A stretch of DNA of 13,426 bases from Bacillota bacterium (GTDB taxonomy: Bacteria; Bacillota; DSM-12270; Thermacetogeniales; Thermacetogeniaceae), in the NCBI GenBank assembly GCA_030627585.1, contig DAOURU010000008.1:1-13426 (forward strand), given 5' to 3'. The notes under the pieces are model-generated. The model saw only the letters and a program-made list of their open reading frames with translations, did not search any database and had not been told where the DNA came from. Below, piece after piece: positions 13,261 to 13,426 of the stretch. Within the stretch, counting starts at the first letter, position 1. Each line of letters starts with the position of its first letter. Both the position numbers and the translations under genes were made by a program.

Positions 13261-13426
<166 letters not shown>

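Overview
The window looks like a chromosomal segment of a Gram-positive, low-to-moderate G+C bacterium of the Clostridia (Firmicutes/Bacillota). The reasons are strong AGGAGG ribosome sites, many TTG and GTG starts, a Bacillus-type SOS box in front of lexA, the Firmicute gene pair ynbB/lexA, and a small RCKP-type rubredoxin-like protein. Genus cannot be settled from sequence reading alone. No phage, plasmid, CRISPR array or intact insertion sequence was seen.

Layout. Bases 1-840 (+): the 3' end of a YnbB-type PLP enzyme gene, then a DUF456 membrane protein. Bases 867-1939 (-): lexA with its own SOS box and extended -10 promoter, and a half-length TauE/SafE-type transporter. Bases 1988-3076 (+): a membrane-anchored YiiX-type cysteine hydrolase and a closely spaced unknown multi-pass membrane protein. 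From 3084 to the right edge every gene is on the minus strand. Read in transcription order (right to left), these are the guaB 3' end, a CoxD-type MoxR AAA+ ATPase, a CoxE-type VWA protein and a terminator; mgtC; galT-glgA (overlapping by one base) and a terminator; a degraded stretch holding a frameshifted GGDEF remnant and one doubtful small gene; tRNA-Ala(CGC) with promoter and terminator; thiL; a 49-residue zinc-ribbon protein with its terminator; a putrescine-type aminotransferase; and an unknown 191-residue protein.

Functional themes. Housekeeping functions dominate: SOS control (LexA), thiamine diphosphate synthesis (ThiL), guanine nucleotide synthesis (GuaB), Ala decoding, and sugar nucleotide/glycogen metabolism (GalT, GlgA). 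The AAA+/VWA pair is the kind of two-part chaperone that matures metalloenzymes, but no CO dehydrogenase or other client gene is in view.

Non-coding signals stand out most. (1) Five TTAAC units lie in front of mgtC, the last four exactly 11 bp apart, resembling a PhoP-type box. (2) A compact element at 10146-10227 has a long closing stem, a perfect inner hairpin and a potential loop pseudoknot, and it overlaps a 54-codon frame. (3) The thiL leader holds several short repeats. (4) The region 6787-7378 looks like decaying DNA. I found no clear new multi-gene defence or mobile system; the best candidates for new biology are these non-coding elements and the unknown genes paired with YiiX and with the aminotransferase.
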